Part shown: in pieces, positions 1-6,736 of the stretch
Layout: each line of letters begins with the position of its first letter
How positions within the stretch are numbered: the stretch's first letter is position 1
Source: UBA5905 sp964609975
GTDB lineage: Bacteria > Bacillota > Clostridia > Oscillospirales > Acutalibacteraceae
Assembly: GCA_964609975.1 (NCBI GenBank)
Contig: CAZSTR010000029.1
Coordinates: 1-19,190 of the forward strand
Direction of reading: 5' to 3'
Length of the DNA stretch: 19,190 nt
Notes under the pieces: model-generated
Told to the model about the DNA's origin: nothing
Seen by the model: the letters and a program-made list of their open reading frames with translations, nothing else
Databases searched by the model: none
Translations under genes and position numbers: made by a program

Positions 1-1
1 C

Positions 2-79
2 GGATTAACCGTAGAAACATACAAGGTCTTATACCAACAAATTTATAGCTGGGTAAAGGCGCAAAAAATCGTAGAGTAG
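2..79 (+). CDS. 3' end of a truncated, possibly transposase-like gene
   Basis: An open frame enters from the left edge and ends at a TAG at 77-79, leaving 25 residues. The segment YQQIYSWVKAQ resembles the recognition helix of helix-turn-helix OrfA-type transposases (IS3/IS150 style, YQQVYSWVKKY), which would bind element ends. The visible part is AT-rich, unlike the GC-rich genes that follow, and it stops just after the helix, where a full OrfA would continue. It may therefore be an insertion-sequence remnant. The frame stays open after the TAG until about 142, but that extension is not recognisable. With only 25 residues visible, the family call is an inference; the gene could also be an unrelated small DNA-binding protein. 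Confidence 0.35.
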   Translation, partial: GLTVETYKVLYQQIYSWVKAQKIVE

Positions 80-142
80 CTGGAGGGGGAAAAGTACGCT
101 TTCAGTAGTGCTTCTATTTCGAATATTAAAGCAACAAAATGA

Positions 143-185
143 AAACAAGCCTGCGTGCAAAGCTGCACGCAGGCTTGTTTTTTTG
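143..185 (+). terminator. strong rho-independent terminator
   Basis: A perfect 17-bp stem (143-159 paired with 164-180) with an AAGC loop is followed by a T-rich run. It would end transcription of whatever comes from the left. The minus strand also shows a T-rich tail (complement of AAAA around 137-145), so it probably serves the small minus-strand gene ending at 221 as well. Confidence 0.9.
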
Positions 186-220
186 GGGGGTTATAATACA
201 ATAAATCCTCGAAAAGCGCG

Positions 221-400
221 TCAGTTTTGGCGCCGCACGATGCGATAGTCGTCCCGCACCCGATAAAAGGGACAGCGGGAGCACCCGGTGTCCATGAGCT
301 GTTCCAAATCGTCCATGTCCATGTCCACCATGCAGACATAATCCTCATATTCCTCGTCATATTCCAGGTTTTCACAATTTTCGCAGAGCATATCCGCCAT
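221..400 (-). CDS. small DUF6472-type cysteine-containing protein
   Basis: A 59-residue acidic protein. It begins with a CxxC pair (CENC, residues 6-9), has a further Cys at 23, a second pair spaced CSRC (40-43) and ends DYRIVRRQN. This pattern of CxNC, an acidic Tyr-rich middle, C-P-[FY] and a basic end matches my recollection of the DUF6472 family of Firmicutes. Four paired cysteines suggest a metal-binding knuckle; that is inference and no function is established. The ATG at 398-400 is chosen because an AGGAG (408-412, minus strand) lies 7 bases upstream; longer in-frame extensions lack such a site. It is divergent from sigG, and no sigma-A promoter is obvious in the 109-base gap. Confidence 0.75.
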   Translation of the reverse strand: MADMLCENCENLEYDEEYEDYVCMVDMDMDDLEQLMDTGCSRCPFYRVRDDYRIVRRQN

Positions 401-455
401 AAAAAGTCTCCTGTCGTTTTCTTTGAAAAGTTTTGTGCGATTCGCCGCCCGGCGC

Positions 456-485
456 GTATGACTGCGTCCCAAACGGACCATAATG
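456..485 (+). promoter_or_regulatory. candidate forespore (SigG/SigF-type) promoter of sigG
   Basis: GTATG at 456-460 fits the Bacillus SigG -35 consensus GHATR. After an 18-base spacer, CATAATG at 479-485 matches six of seven positions of the -10 consensus CATNHTA. Transcription would start near 492, just ahead of the purine-rich ribosome site. SigG transcribing its own gene is known in Bacillus; that this site works here is inference. Confidence 0.45.
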
Positions 486-509
486 AAATGGAAAGGAAGG
501 GATGGAGAG

Positions 510-1277
510 ATGTTCAACAAGGTGGAAATTTGCGGAGTGAACACCGCCTCGCTGAAGGTGCTGACGGAGGCGGAGAAAATCCGCCTCCTGCGGGAAATGC
601 GGGAGGGAAACAGCCGCGCACGGGAGCAGCTGGTCAACGGCAACCTCCGGCTAGTGCTCAGCGTGCTGCAGCGCTTCACCGGTCGGGGAGAAAATCTGGA
701 CGATTTGTTCCAAGTGGGCTGTATCGGACTGATCAAGGCCATTGACAACTTCGATTTGTCGTTAGATGTGCGCTTCTCCACCTATGCCGTCCCGATGATT
801 ATCGGCGAAATTCGCCGGTATCTGCGGGACAACAACGCCATTCGCATCAGCCGCTCCGTGCGGGATGTGGCCTATCGGGCCATGCAGATAAAGGAACAGC
901 TGCTCAATGAAAACCAGCGGGAGCCGACGGTGGAGGAAATCGCCAAACGGCTGGAGCTTCCCCGTGAGGAGGTGGTGGTGGCGCTGGAGGCCATCGTGGA
1001 CCCGGTGTCGCTGTATGAGCCGCTCTATAACGATGCGGGCGACACGGTGTATGTGATGGACCAGCTGGGCGACCGGGAGGACGACACCACCTGGCTGGAT
1101 GAGCTGGCGCTCAAGCAGGCCATCGCGGCGCTCAGCAGCCGGGAAAAGAAAATTCTCAATTTGCGGTTTTTCAAGGGGATGACGCAGATGGAGGTGTCCG
1201 GCGAAATCGGTATTTCGCAGGCGCAGGTCAGCCGCCTGGAAAAGGGAGCGCTGGAAAAAATCAAGCGGGAGTTGTGA
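510..1277 (+). CDS. sigG: RNA polymerase sporulation sigma factor SigG
   Basis: A 255-residue sigma-70 family factor that directs late forespore transcription. The N-terminus NKVEICGV (residues 3-10) and LVNGNLRLVLSV (41-52) are close to Bacillus SigG. Region 2 contains DDLFQVGCIGL (64-74) and the core/-10 segment FSTYAVPMIIGEIRRYLRD; region 3 follows, and region 4 has the helix-turn-helix EIGISQAQVSRLEK (232-245). Asn43 corresponds to Bacillus SigG Asn45, the residue linked to recognition by the anti-sigma factor Gin. The start at 510 is chosen over the ATG at 483 because it aligns with known SigG N-termini and has a purine-rich site (AAGGAAGGGATGGAGAG) just upstream. Unlike Bacillus, no spoIIGA or sigE lies next to it. 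The gene converges on folD with only 7 bases between stops. Confidence 0.97.
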   Translation: MFNKVEICGVNTASLKVLTEAEKIRLLREMREGNSRAREQLVNGNLRLVLSVLQRFTGRGENLDDLFQVGCIGLIKAIDNFDLSLDVRFSTYAVPMIIGEIRRYLRDNNAIRISRSVRDVAYRAMQIKEQLLNENQREPTVEEIAKRLELPREEVVVALEAIVDPVSLYEPLYNDAGDTVYVMDQLGDREDDTTWLDELALKQAIAALSSREKKILNLRFFKGMTQMEVSGEIGISQAQVSRLEKGALEKIKREL

Positions 1278-1284
1278 GGAACGC

Positions 1285-2142
1285 TCAGAGAAGCCCGTTT
1301 TGCAGCTTCGCGGCGGTAAGGGTGTTGCGCAACAGCATGGCGATGGTCATGGGGCCGACGCCGCCGGGCACGGGGGTGATGGCTCCGGCGATGGGTTCCA
1401 CGCCGGCGAAGTCCACATCGCCGCAGAGCTTTCCGCTTTCGTCGCGGTTGATGCCCACATCAATGACCGTCGCCCCCGGTTTCACCATGTCGGCGGTGAC
1501 GAAGCCCGCTTTCCCGATGGCGGAAACGAGAATGTCCGCCCGCCGACAAACGGCGGAAAGCTCCTTCGTGTGGGAATGGCAGACGGTGACGGTGCCGTTT
1601 TCGTGCAACAGGAGCATGGCCATGGGCTTGCCCACGATGTTACTGCGGCCCAGCACCACGCATTCCTTTCCGTCGGGAGAAATTCCGCTTCGATGGAGAA
1701 GCTCCATGACCCCGGCGGGGGTGCAGGGGAGAAACCGATAGTCGCCAATCAGAATGTGACCCACATTTTCACTGTGGAAAGCGTCTACATCCTTTTCTGG
1801 GTCGATGGCGGCGATGACCGCCTTGTCCTCCAGCGGTGCGGGCAGGGGAAGCTGGCAGAGGATTCCGTGAATGTCCGGGCGCTTGTTCAAGACGGCCACG
1901 GCGTCCAGCAGGGTTTTCGCGTCGGTGTCGGCGGGGAGGTTGATTTGCTCGCCGTAAAAGCCGACCTCGGCGCAGGCGCGCTGCTTGTTGCGCACATAGG
2001 TCTGGGACGCCGGGTCCTCGCCTACAAGAATCACCGCCAGACCGGGGACGAGTCCCCGGTCTTTTTTCAGCCGAGCCGTCTCGGCGGCGATTTCCGCCCG
2101 CAACGCGGCGGCAATCGCCTTTCCGTCTATGATGGTTGCCAT
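1285..2142 (-). CDS. folD: bifunctional methylenetetrahydrofolate dehydrogenase/cyclohydrolase
   Basis: A 285-residue FolD, which interconverts 5,10-methylene-, 5,10-methenyl- and 10-formyl-tetrahydrofolate in the cytoplasm. Visible motifs are the catalytic YxxxK (Tyr49, Lys53), QLPLP (97-101, Gln97), PEKDVDAF (115-122, Asp120), the NADP-binding GRSNIVGKP (165-173) and TPVPGGVGPMT (256-266). Length is normal for bacterial FolD. The ATG at 2140-2142 has an AGGAGG (2150-2155, minus strand) 7 bases upstream that lies inside the end of lgt; only 2 bases separate the lgt stop from this start, so the two are probably translated from one message. The last gene of the mtnN-folD unit, it ends 7 bases from the stop of convergent sigG with no terminator visible between them. 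Confidence 0.97.
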   Translation of the reverse strand: MATIIDGKAIAAALRAEIAAETARLKKDRGLVPGLAVILVGEDPASQTYVRNKQRACAEVGFYGEQINLPADTDAKTLLDAVAVLNKRPDIHGILCQLPLPAPLEDKAVIAAIDPEKDVDAFHSENVGHILIGDYRFLPCTPAGVMELLHRSGISPDGKECVVLGRSNIVGKPMAMLLLHENGTVTVCHSHTKELSAVCRRADILVSAIGKAGFVTADMVKPGATVIDVGINRDESGKLCGDVDFAGVEPIAGAITPVPGGVGPMTIAMLLRNTLTAAKLQNGLL

Positions 2143-2144
2143 GG

Positions 2145-3155
2145 TTATTCCTCCTGCCCTGCGTCGGCGTCGGTGGCCCCGCTGTTTTCGGCGGCTTGGC
2201 CTGCTTCTTTGCTCGCTTCGTCGGTCACAGGGACGGTCTCCGCTTCCTCCGGCGCGGCTTCGGCCGCGTCGGAGGGGAGCACAGCTGCCGCCTCCAGCGT
2301 CATGGGCAAAGCCTTCGTGCGCCGGTTTAGAATGAGGAACAGCACCGCGCCGCCGAGGATGGCCACCACTGCCACCAGCTGAGAGGTTTTGATGGCGCCG
2401 GCCATGAGACTGTCGGTGCGCAGCCCTTCGATGAAAAAGCGCCCGCAGCCATACCAGACCAAATAGCCGCAGAAAAGCTCGCCCTTGAATTTATAGGCGT
2501 ATTTGGACAGCAGATGCAACAACAAAAAGCCCAGCGCGCACCAGAGGGATTCATACAGAAAGGTGGGGTGCACCGGAAGGGCTGTGTCATAGCCGCTTCC
2601 CTTCAGCCCCTGCTGAATCATGTCGCCGGTCATGCCCCAGGGGAGTGTGGTGTTTCCACCGAAGGCCTCCTGGTTAAAGAAGTTGCCCCAGCGGCCCACC
2701 GCCTGCCCGATGAGAAAGCCCAGAGAGGCCAAATCGCACATCCCCAGCACATCCACCTTTTTCAGCCGGCACATGAGGATTCCGGAGGCGAAGGCGCCGA
2801 TGATGCCGCCGAAGATGCCGATGCCGCCCTCCCAAATGCGCAAAATGCTCCAGGGATCGGCCAGATAGCTGGTGGTGTTGTCGCAGAAAAACACATAATA
2901 CAGTCGCGCGCACAAAAAGCCCACCAGCGTGCAGACGAGGGTGATGTCGATGAGCTTGTCGGCGTCGATGTCCAGCTCCTTTGCCCGGCGCAGGCCGTAA
3001 ATCACGGCCAGCAGAAAGCCGATGGCGATGCAGACGCCATACCATTTGATGGAGAAGCCGTGGCCGAAGAGGGTGAAGCTCACCAGCTCATCGTTCAGGG
3101 GGAATTTCCAGCCCAAAGCGGGAAATTCTATGTAATGGGACAACAGCTGAAGCAT
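2145..3155 (-). CDS. lgt: prolipoprotein diacylglyceryl transferase
   Basis: A 336-residue integral membrane enzyme that moves diacylglyceryl from phosphatidylglycerol to the lipobox cysteine of preprolipoproteins. Family features: WYGVCIAIG (38-46), IWEGGIGIFGG (107-117), the Lgt signature QAVGRWGNFFNQEAFG (151-166), HPTFLYES (196-203) and GRFFIEGLRTDSL (238-250). Six to seven hydrophobic segments are visible. The body ends near residue 280; an extra tail of about 50 residues, rich in Ala and Glu and strongly acidic, follows and has no recognised domain. The ATG start has AAAGGAAG 7 bases upstream. It lies 40 bases after the upstream M16 gene and 2 bases before folD, in the minus-strand unit. 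Confidence 0.96.
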   Translation of the reverse strand: MLQLLSHYIEFPALGWKFPLNDELVSFTLFGHGFSIKWYGVCIAIGFLLAVIYGLRRAKELDIDADKLIDITLVCTLVGFLCARLYYVFFCDNTTSYLADPWSILRIWEGGIGIFGGIIGAFASGILMCRLKKVDVLGMCDLASLGFLIGQAVGRWGNFFNQEAFGGNTTLPWGMTGDMIQQGLKGSGYDTALPVHPTFLYESLWCALGFLLLHLLSKYAYKFKGELFCGYLVWYGCGRFFIEGLRTDSLMAGAIKTSQLVAVVAILGGAVLFLILNRRTKALPMTLEAAAVLPSDAAEAAPEEAETVPVTDEASKEAGQAAENSGATDADAGQEE

Positions 3156-3184
3156 AAGAAAACTTCCTTTCGTGATTTATGTAG

Positions 3185-3208
3185 GGAGACGGCGCTCAGG
3201 CCGTCTCC
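3185..3208. repeat. perfect intercistronic hairpin over the M16 gene stop
   Basis: GGAGACGGC (3185-3193) and GCCGTCTCC (3200-3208) form a 9-bp perfect stem around a 6-base loop that contains the stop codon of the upstream minus-strand gene. No T-run follows on either strand, so it is not a classic terminator. It may be an attenuating or mRNA-stabilising element between the M16 gene and lgt. Confidence 0.6.
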
Positions 3209-4467
3209 GGACGGATGATGGAAAGGGTGTGCTCGCTTGTGGGGATGCGGCGGCGCAGCTGGTCGTTCAGCTGTGCGGAGGACAGCTCCGCCAGCGTCTC
3301 CAGCCGGGACAGCGGGGGGATTCCGTCGATCCAGTCGCTGAGCAGCAGCTCGGCGCAGGTGGCTGCGTCATCCAACTCGCTGACCGTGGCGCCATAAACG
3401 GCGCGGCGCGACAGCTCCACCGTCTCGTCGTCCAGACCGGTTTCCTGCAGACGGCGAATTTCTTGCAGTATACGCTCCGCAACCTGCTCCGGGTCGGAGG
3501 ATTCGCCCACGAACAGCCAGATGCCGAAGCCCGGCCCGTTGAAATATTCGGCACCGAACTGGTCGTTTATCAGCCCATCCTCCATGAGGGAGGCATAGAG
3601 CGGCGAGCTTTTTCCGGCGAGGATGTTGGCGAGAAGCTCCGCGCCGGCCGCGGCGGCGGCATCGCGGGGCGCGTCCGTCGGCTCCTTGATGCCCAGGTAG
3701 AAGATCGGCGCCGCCACCGGCATGGTCTGTTCCATTTTGTGTTGGCAGACGCTGTCCGGTTCATCGCAATGGAACGGCGCGGGGGACATGGGCGGCGCGG
3801 GCTTCAGCAGACGGTCGGCCGCCTGCTCTACCTCGTCAGGGGTGATGCGCCCGGCTACGGTCAGCACCATGTTGTGAAGGTTATAATATTGCTTATAGCA
3901 CCGATACAGCAGGTCGGCGGTGATATGGGAGATGGATTCCACCGTTCCGGCGATGTCGATGCGCACCGGGTGCCGGTGATACATTCCCCGCAACAGGTTA
4001 TACAGCACGCAACGGCCGGGGTCGTCCTCGCACATACGGATCTCCTGGCCGATGATGCCCTGCTCCTTTTGTACGGTTTGGGGCGTGAAATAGGGTTTCT
4101 GAACAAAATCCAGCAGAATTTCCAGCGATGGGAGAGTGTTTTCGGTCGCCTGGAACAGATAGGCGGTGCGTTCGAAGCTTGTGTAGGCGTTGGCGTCGGC
4201 GCCGGTGGTGGCGAAGCGCTGGAAGGCGTCGCCCTCCTCGCTTTCGAAAAGCTTGTGCTCCAGGTAGTGGGCAATGCCCTCCGGCATCTCCTCGACCCCG
4301 CCATCGGGAGCGGGGAGGGTGTTATACACCGAGCCATAGTGGGTGGCGAAGGAGGCATAGACCGTTGCCGCTTGTGGGCGGGGCCACACCAGAATTTTCA
4401 GCCCGGAGGAATGCTTGAGGCTGTAAATGGTGTCGTCGGTCAGGGAATGTGTGGTGGGTGTCATCAT
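3196..4467 (-). CDS. ymfH: M16 family zinc metallopeptidase (YmfH-like, active-type)
   Basis: A 423-residue M16 (pitrilysin/processing-peptidase type) protein. It carries the inverted zinc motif HYLEH (His67, Glu70, His71) in EGIAHYLEHKLFE, and the downstream EQGIIGQEIRM supplies the likely third ligand (Glu142). Domain order is M16 N-terminal domain then M16 C-terminal domain (roughly 190-370). Such peptidases cleave short unfolded peptides, and Bacillus YmfH is the nearest named relative. The ATG at 4465-4467 overlaps the previous gene's stop as ATGA, and an AGGAGG sits 7 bases upstream; a second ATG follows directly. The overlap implies co-translation with the motif-less partner and supports a heterodimer, as known for other M16 pairs. 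Substrate unknown. The gene symbol is by similarity only. Confidence 0.88.
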   Translation of the reverse strand: MMTPTTHSLTDDTIYSLKHSSGLKILVWPRPQAATVYASFATHYGSVYNTLPAPDGGVEEMPEGIAHYLEHKLFESEEGDAFQRFATTGADANAYTSFERTAYLFQATENTLPSLEILLDFVQKPYFTPQTVQKEQGIIGQEIRMCEDDPGRCVLYNLLRGMYHRHPVRIDIAGTVESISHITADLLYRCYKQYYNLHNMVLTVAGRITPDEVEQAADRLLKPAPPMSPAPFHCDEPDSVCQHKMEQTMPVAAPIFYLGIKEPTDAPRDAAAAAGAELLANILAGKSSPLYASLMEDGLINDQFGAEYFNGPGFGIWLFVGESSDPEQVAERILQEIRRLQETGLDDETVELSRRAVYGATVSELDDAATCAELLLSDWIDGIPPLSRLETLAELSSAQLNDQLRRRIPTSEHTLSIIRPETA

Positions 4468-5744
4468 AATGTGGCCTCCTCGTTTTGGGGACAGAGCAGA
4501 TAGGTGGTGTCCAGATGCAGGGTGCGCGCTACCCGGCAAATGTCCTCAGCGGTGACGGCCTGCAGGGCGCTGACCGCCTTTTCCGGGGCTTCATAGCGGT
4601 CATAGACTGTTTGACTCATATAATAGCGCTCCCGCTCCAGCGGGGTTTCTTCCACGGCGTGCAGAGCTTGGATGGCGCTGCGTCGGGCATCCTCCAGCTC
4701 GTCGGCGGAGAACTGTCCCTGCTGAAGGGCAGAAAGCTGGCGCAGAATTTCCGCTTTTGTGCGGGCTGCGTCGGCCGCCTCCACGCCGCTGTCCACCAGA
4801 AAAAGCCCGCGAAAGCGGTCATAGGAGGAGGCGCAATAATAGCAAAGGCTTTGCTCCTCCCGCACGTGCTTGAACAGCAGGGAGGAGGGACAGCCGCCAA
4901 ACAGGGTGTTCATCAGCCGGGCGGCGGCGATGGGGCCGTCCGGCTCGGCGGCGGCCAGCCGGAAGCCGAGCACAAGCTTCGCCTGCTTGAGGGTCATTTT
5001 TTCGGTGAGGGCGATTTCCTTGAGGGTGAAGGAGGGGTCGTCCTGCATGGAAACCGCCTGGCGGCCGGGCAGGACGGAAAAGGCCTCCTCCAGCCGCCGC
5101 GCCAGCGCGGCCGTGTCGCCGTCGCCCTGATAAATCCAGCGGATACGGGCGGTGTTCAATAGCCGCAGACGGGCCTCGGTTACCTTTTCCGGTGTCAGAG
5201 CCTCCACGGTGGCAGGGGTTCCGTCTGGGTCCACGCTGAAGGGGTGGTCGGGGCAAAGCAGCTGGATGCACCGCTTGCGGGCATAAAGGCGTTTGTTGTT
5301 GATTTCGCTTTGCAGCTGCTCCAGCAGACAGCGTTGCTCGCGCCGCAAATCCGCGGCGCGCAGCCGACCGTTCTCCATGGCCGGGTCCAGCAACAGCTCC
5401 AGCAGAAGGCTGGTGCAATCGGCGGTCAAATCCTCCTTGGAGAGGGTATAGCGCTGTTGCAGGAAGGAGATGGAAAAGCGCAAAATTTGCCAGCCACCCA
5501 GCCGCTCCACCTGGCCACTGACGGTGGCGCCATACAGCCGGTTAAGCTGACGGTTGAGCAGGGTCATGGAGGGGAACCGGCGACAGCTGTGGGTGAGCAG
5601 ACCGGGAAGAATGGCATATTCGGCGGCGGTGGACTCCAAAAGGGGCACCGCAAAAAGGCCGGTGAGCCGGGCGGTGCGATAGGCATCCGCTGGCAGGGTC
5701 AACAGCGCCTGGTTATGGCTCAGAGCTTGAAAATCGGGTTGCAT
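4464..5744 (-). CDS. ymfF: M16 family peptidase-like protein lacking the zinc motif (YmfF-like)
   Basis: A 426-residue M16-fold protein. Where an active enzyme has HxxEH, this one reads LLTHSCRRFPS (about 48-58), so zinc ligands are missing; LNRLYGATVSG and, in the C-terminal domain, SLLFKHVREEQSLCYY keep the M16 pattern. It is likely the non-catalytic partner of the next gene, with which it shares the 4-base ATGA overlap, much like Bacillus YmfF-YmfH or AlbE-AlbF. The ATG at 5742-5744 has AAAGGAG 8 bases upstream. It lies 68 bases after mtnN. That it acts as a scaffold or substrate-binding half is inference; the lack of HxxEH is seen directly. Confidence 0.88.
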   Translation of the reverse strand: MQPDFQALSHNQALLTLPADAYRTARLTGLFAVPLLESTAAEYAILPGLLTHSCRRFPSMTLLNRQLNRLYGATVSGQVERLGGWQILRFSISFLQQRYTLSKEDLTADCTSLLLELLLDPAMENGRLRAADLRREQRCLLEQLQSEINNKRLYARKRCIQLLCPDHPFSVDPDGTPATVEALTPEKVTEARLRLLNTARIRWIYQGDGDTAALARRLEEAFSVLPGRQAVSMQDDPSFTLKEIALTEKMTLKQAKLVLGFRLAAAEPDGPIAAARLMNTLFGGCPSSLLFKHVREEQSLCYYCASSYDRFRGLFLVDSGVEAADAARTKAEILRQLSALQQGQFSADELEDARRSAIQALHAVEETPLERERYYMSQTVYDRYEAPEKAVSALQAVTAEDICRVARTLHLDTTYLLCPQNEEATL

Positions 5745-5812
5745 ACAGCTTTCTCCTTTGGCATGATGGGGTTTCGGTTAGCTTTCCCGCGGGAGCGGGG
5801 AATATGCGAGGC

Positions 5813-6523
5813 TCAAAGCTCCTCTAGCAAAGCGGCGGAAATGTCTCCCGCCAGCTGGCCGACATAGCGCTCCAGCTCGTCGAAGGAGATGTTGGCCTGG
5901 TGCTCTGCCAAATCGGAGATGGTGCGCAAAATCAGAAAGGGAACGCCGTTGGCGGCGGCGGCTTGGGCGATGGCGGCGCCCTCCATCTCGGCCGCGGCGG
6001 CGTTAAACAGCTGACGGATGCGCGCCTTCAGCGTGCTGTCGTCCACGAAGATGTCGCCGGAGGCGATGCGCCCGCGCAGAGCCTTTTGGCCGGCGGGGAG
6101 CACCCGCGCGGCGGCCCGCTCCGCGGCAGCGATCAGCGTCGGGTCGGCGGAAAAAAGTGTGGGCTTTTGGTCATCCGCGCCGGTGATATAGCCGGGAACA
6201 TGGCCGAAGGAGGTGAGGTCAAAGTCGTGGTGCACCGCTTCGGTGCCGATGACCAGATCCTTCACCTGAAGGCGGGGGTCCAGCCCGCCGGCCATGCCAG
6301 TGTTCAGCAGGGCGTCTGGGGAAAAGCGGTCGATGAGAAGCTGGGCGGTGACGGCCGCGTTCACCTTTCCGATGCCGCTTTCCACAACGATGGCGGTGCA
6401 GCCGCCGAGACCGCCTTGATAAAAGCGCCGTCCGGCCAGCTGGGTGACGGTAGGGCTGTTTAGCCGCGCCACCAGCCCTTCAACCTCCGAGGCCATGGCG
6501 CCGATAATTCCGATGGTTTTCAT
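5813..6523 (-). CDS. mtnN: 5'-methylthioadenosine/S-adenosylhomocysteine nucleosidase
   Basis: A 236-residue nucleoside hydrolase that removes adenine from methylthioadenosine and S-adenosylhomocysteine, recycling S-adenosylmethionine by-products. It begins with MKTIGIIGAMASE (catalytic-type Glu13) and shows ESGIGKVNAA, NTGMAGGL, SGDIFV, the AAEMEGAAIAQ substrate loop and RTISDLAEHQ with the catalytic-type Asp. Length equals E. coli MTAN (about 232). The ATG at 6521-6523 is chosen over an upstream ATG at 6574 because AGGAGG (6531-6536, minus strand) lies 7 bases away and the family starts here; the longer form would also begin before the predicted transcription start. It heads the mtnN-M16-M16-lgt-folD unit. 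Confidence 0.96.
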   Translation of the reverse strand: MKTIGIIGAMASEVEGLVARLNSPTVTQLAGRRFYQGGLGGCTAIVVESGIGKVNAAVTAQLLIDRFSPDALLNTGMAGGLDPRLQVKDLVIGTEAVHHDFDLTSFGHVPGYITGADDQKPTLFSADPTLIAAAERAAARVLPAGQKALRGRIASGDIFVDDSTLKARIRQLFNAAAAEMEGAAIAQAAAANGVPFLILRTISDLAEHQANISFDELERYVGQLAGDISAALLEEL

Positions 6524-6549
6524 GGATATTCCTCCTGTGGATACTTCAT

Positions 6550-6561
6550 TCCTTATAAGGA
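6550..6561. repeat. 12-bp palindrome in the mtnN leader
   Basis: TCCTTATAAGGA is a perfect 12-bp palindrome about 10-20 bases downstream of the predicted mtnN transcription start and upstream of its ribosome site. It could be a repressor operator for the five-gene unit; a 12-mer can also occur by chance. Confidence 0.35.
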
Positions 6562-6576
6562 TAGCATTTTCCATAC

Positions 6577-6605
6577 ACTATAGCACATTCCTTCAAAATT
6601 TGCAA
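6577..6605 (-). promoter_or_regulatory. sigma-A promoter of the mtnN-folD unit
   Basis: On the minus strand TTGCAA (6600-6605) is followed after exactly 17 bases by TATAGT (6577-6582). The predicted start near 6570 gives a leader of about 47 bases before the mtnN ATG. It is divergent from the secD promoter. Confidence 0.75.
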
Positions 6606-6651
6606 TCCTTTCCTGCGGACGGGGTGCGCCGTTTTTGTTTTGCATTTTTCA

Positions 6652-6680
6652 TTGACTTTTCGGAAAAAGGCTTGTATAAT
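6652..6680 (+). promoter_or_regulatory. sigma-A promoter of secDF
   Basis: TTGACT (6652-6657), a 17-base spacer and a perfect TATAAT (6675-6680) form a near-consensus promoter. Transcription would start near 6687, 50 bases before the secD ATG. Confidence 0.92.
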
Positions 6681-6713
6681 GAACAAATAAAGCGGTGCAG
6701 GCGCACCGTGTTC
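6681..6713 (+). promoter_or_regulatory. stem-loop in the secD leader
   Basis: CGGTGC (6693-6698) pairs perfectly with GCACCG (6703-6708) around an AGGC loop. An outer GAACA/TGTTC pairing (6681-6685 with 6709-6713) flanks it, but its left arm lies before or at the predicted start, so only the inner stem is surely transcribed. It precedes the ribosome site at 6722-6727. A leader hairpin is clear; a regulatory role is inference. Confidence 0.4.
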
Positions 6714-6736
6714 AAGCAAACAGGAGGTTAAAACCC

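Noticed and set aside
227..745. A 172-residue plus-strand frame across the DUF6472 gene and the sigG start
   Set aside because: It overlaps two well-supported genes in other frames and resembles no protein family.
3172..4503. A 443-residue plus-strand open frame over the M16 gene
   Set aside because: The minus strand carries HxxEH, a good ribosome site and an ATGA overlap; the plus frame has only Gly/Arg/Gln-rich low-information sequence.
6551..6560. CCTTATAAGG, which matches the eukaryotic CArG box
   Set aside because: The match has no meaning in a bacterium; it is kept only as a palindrome that may be an operator.
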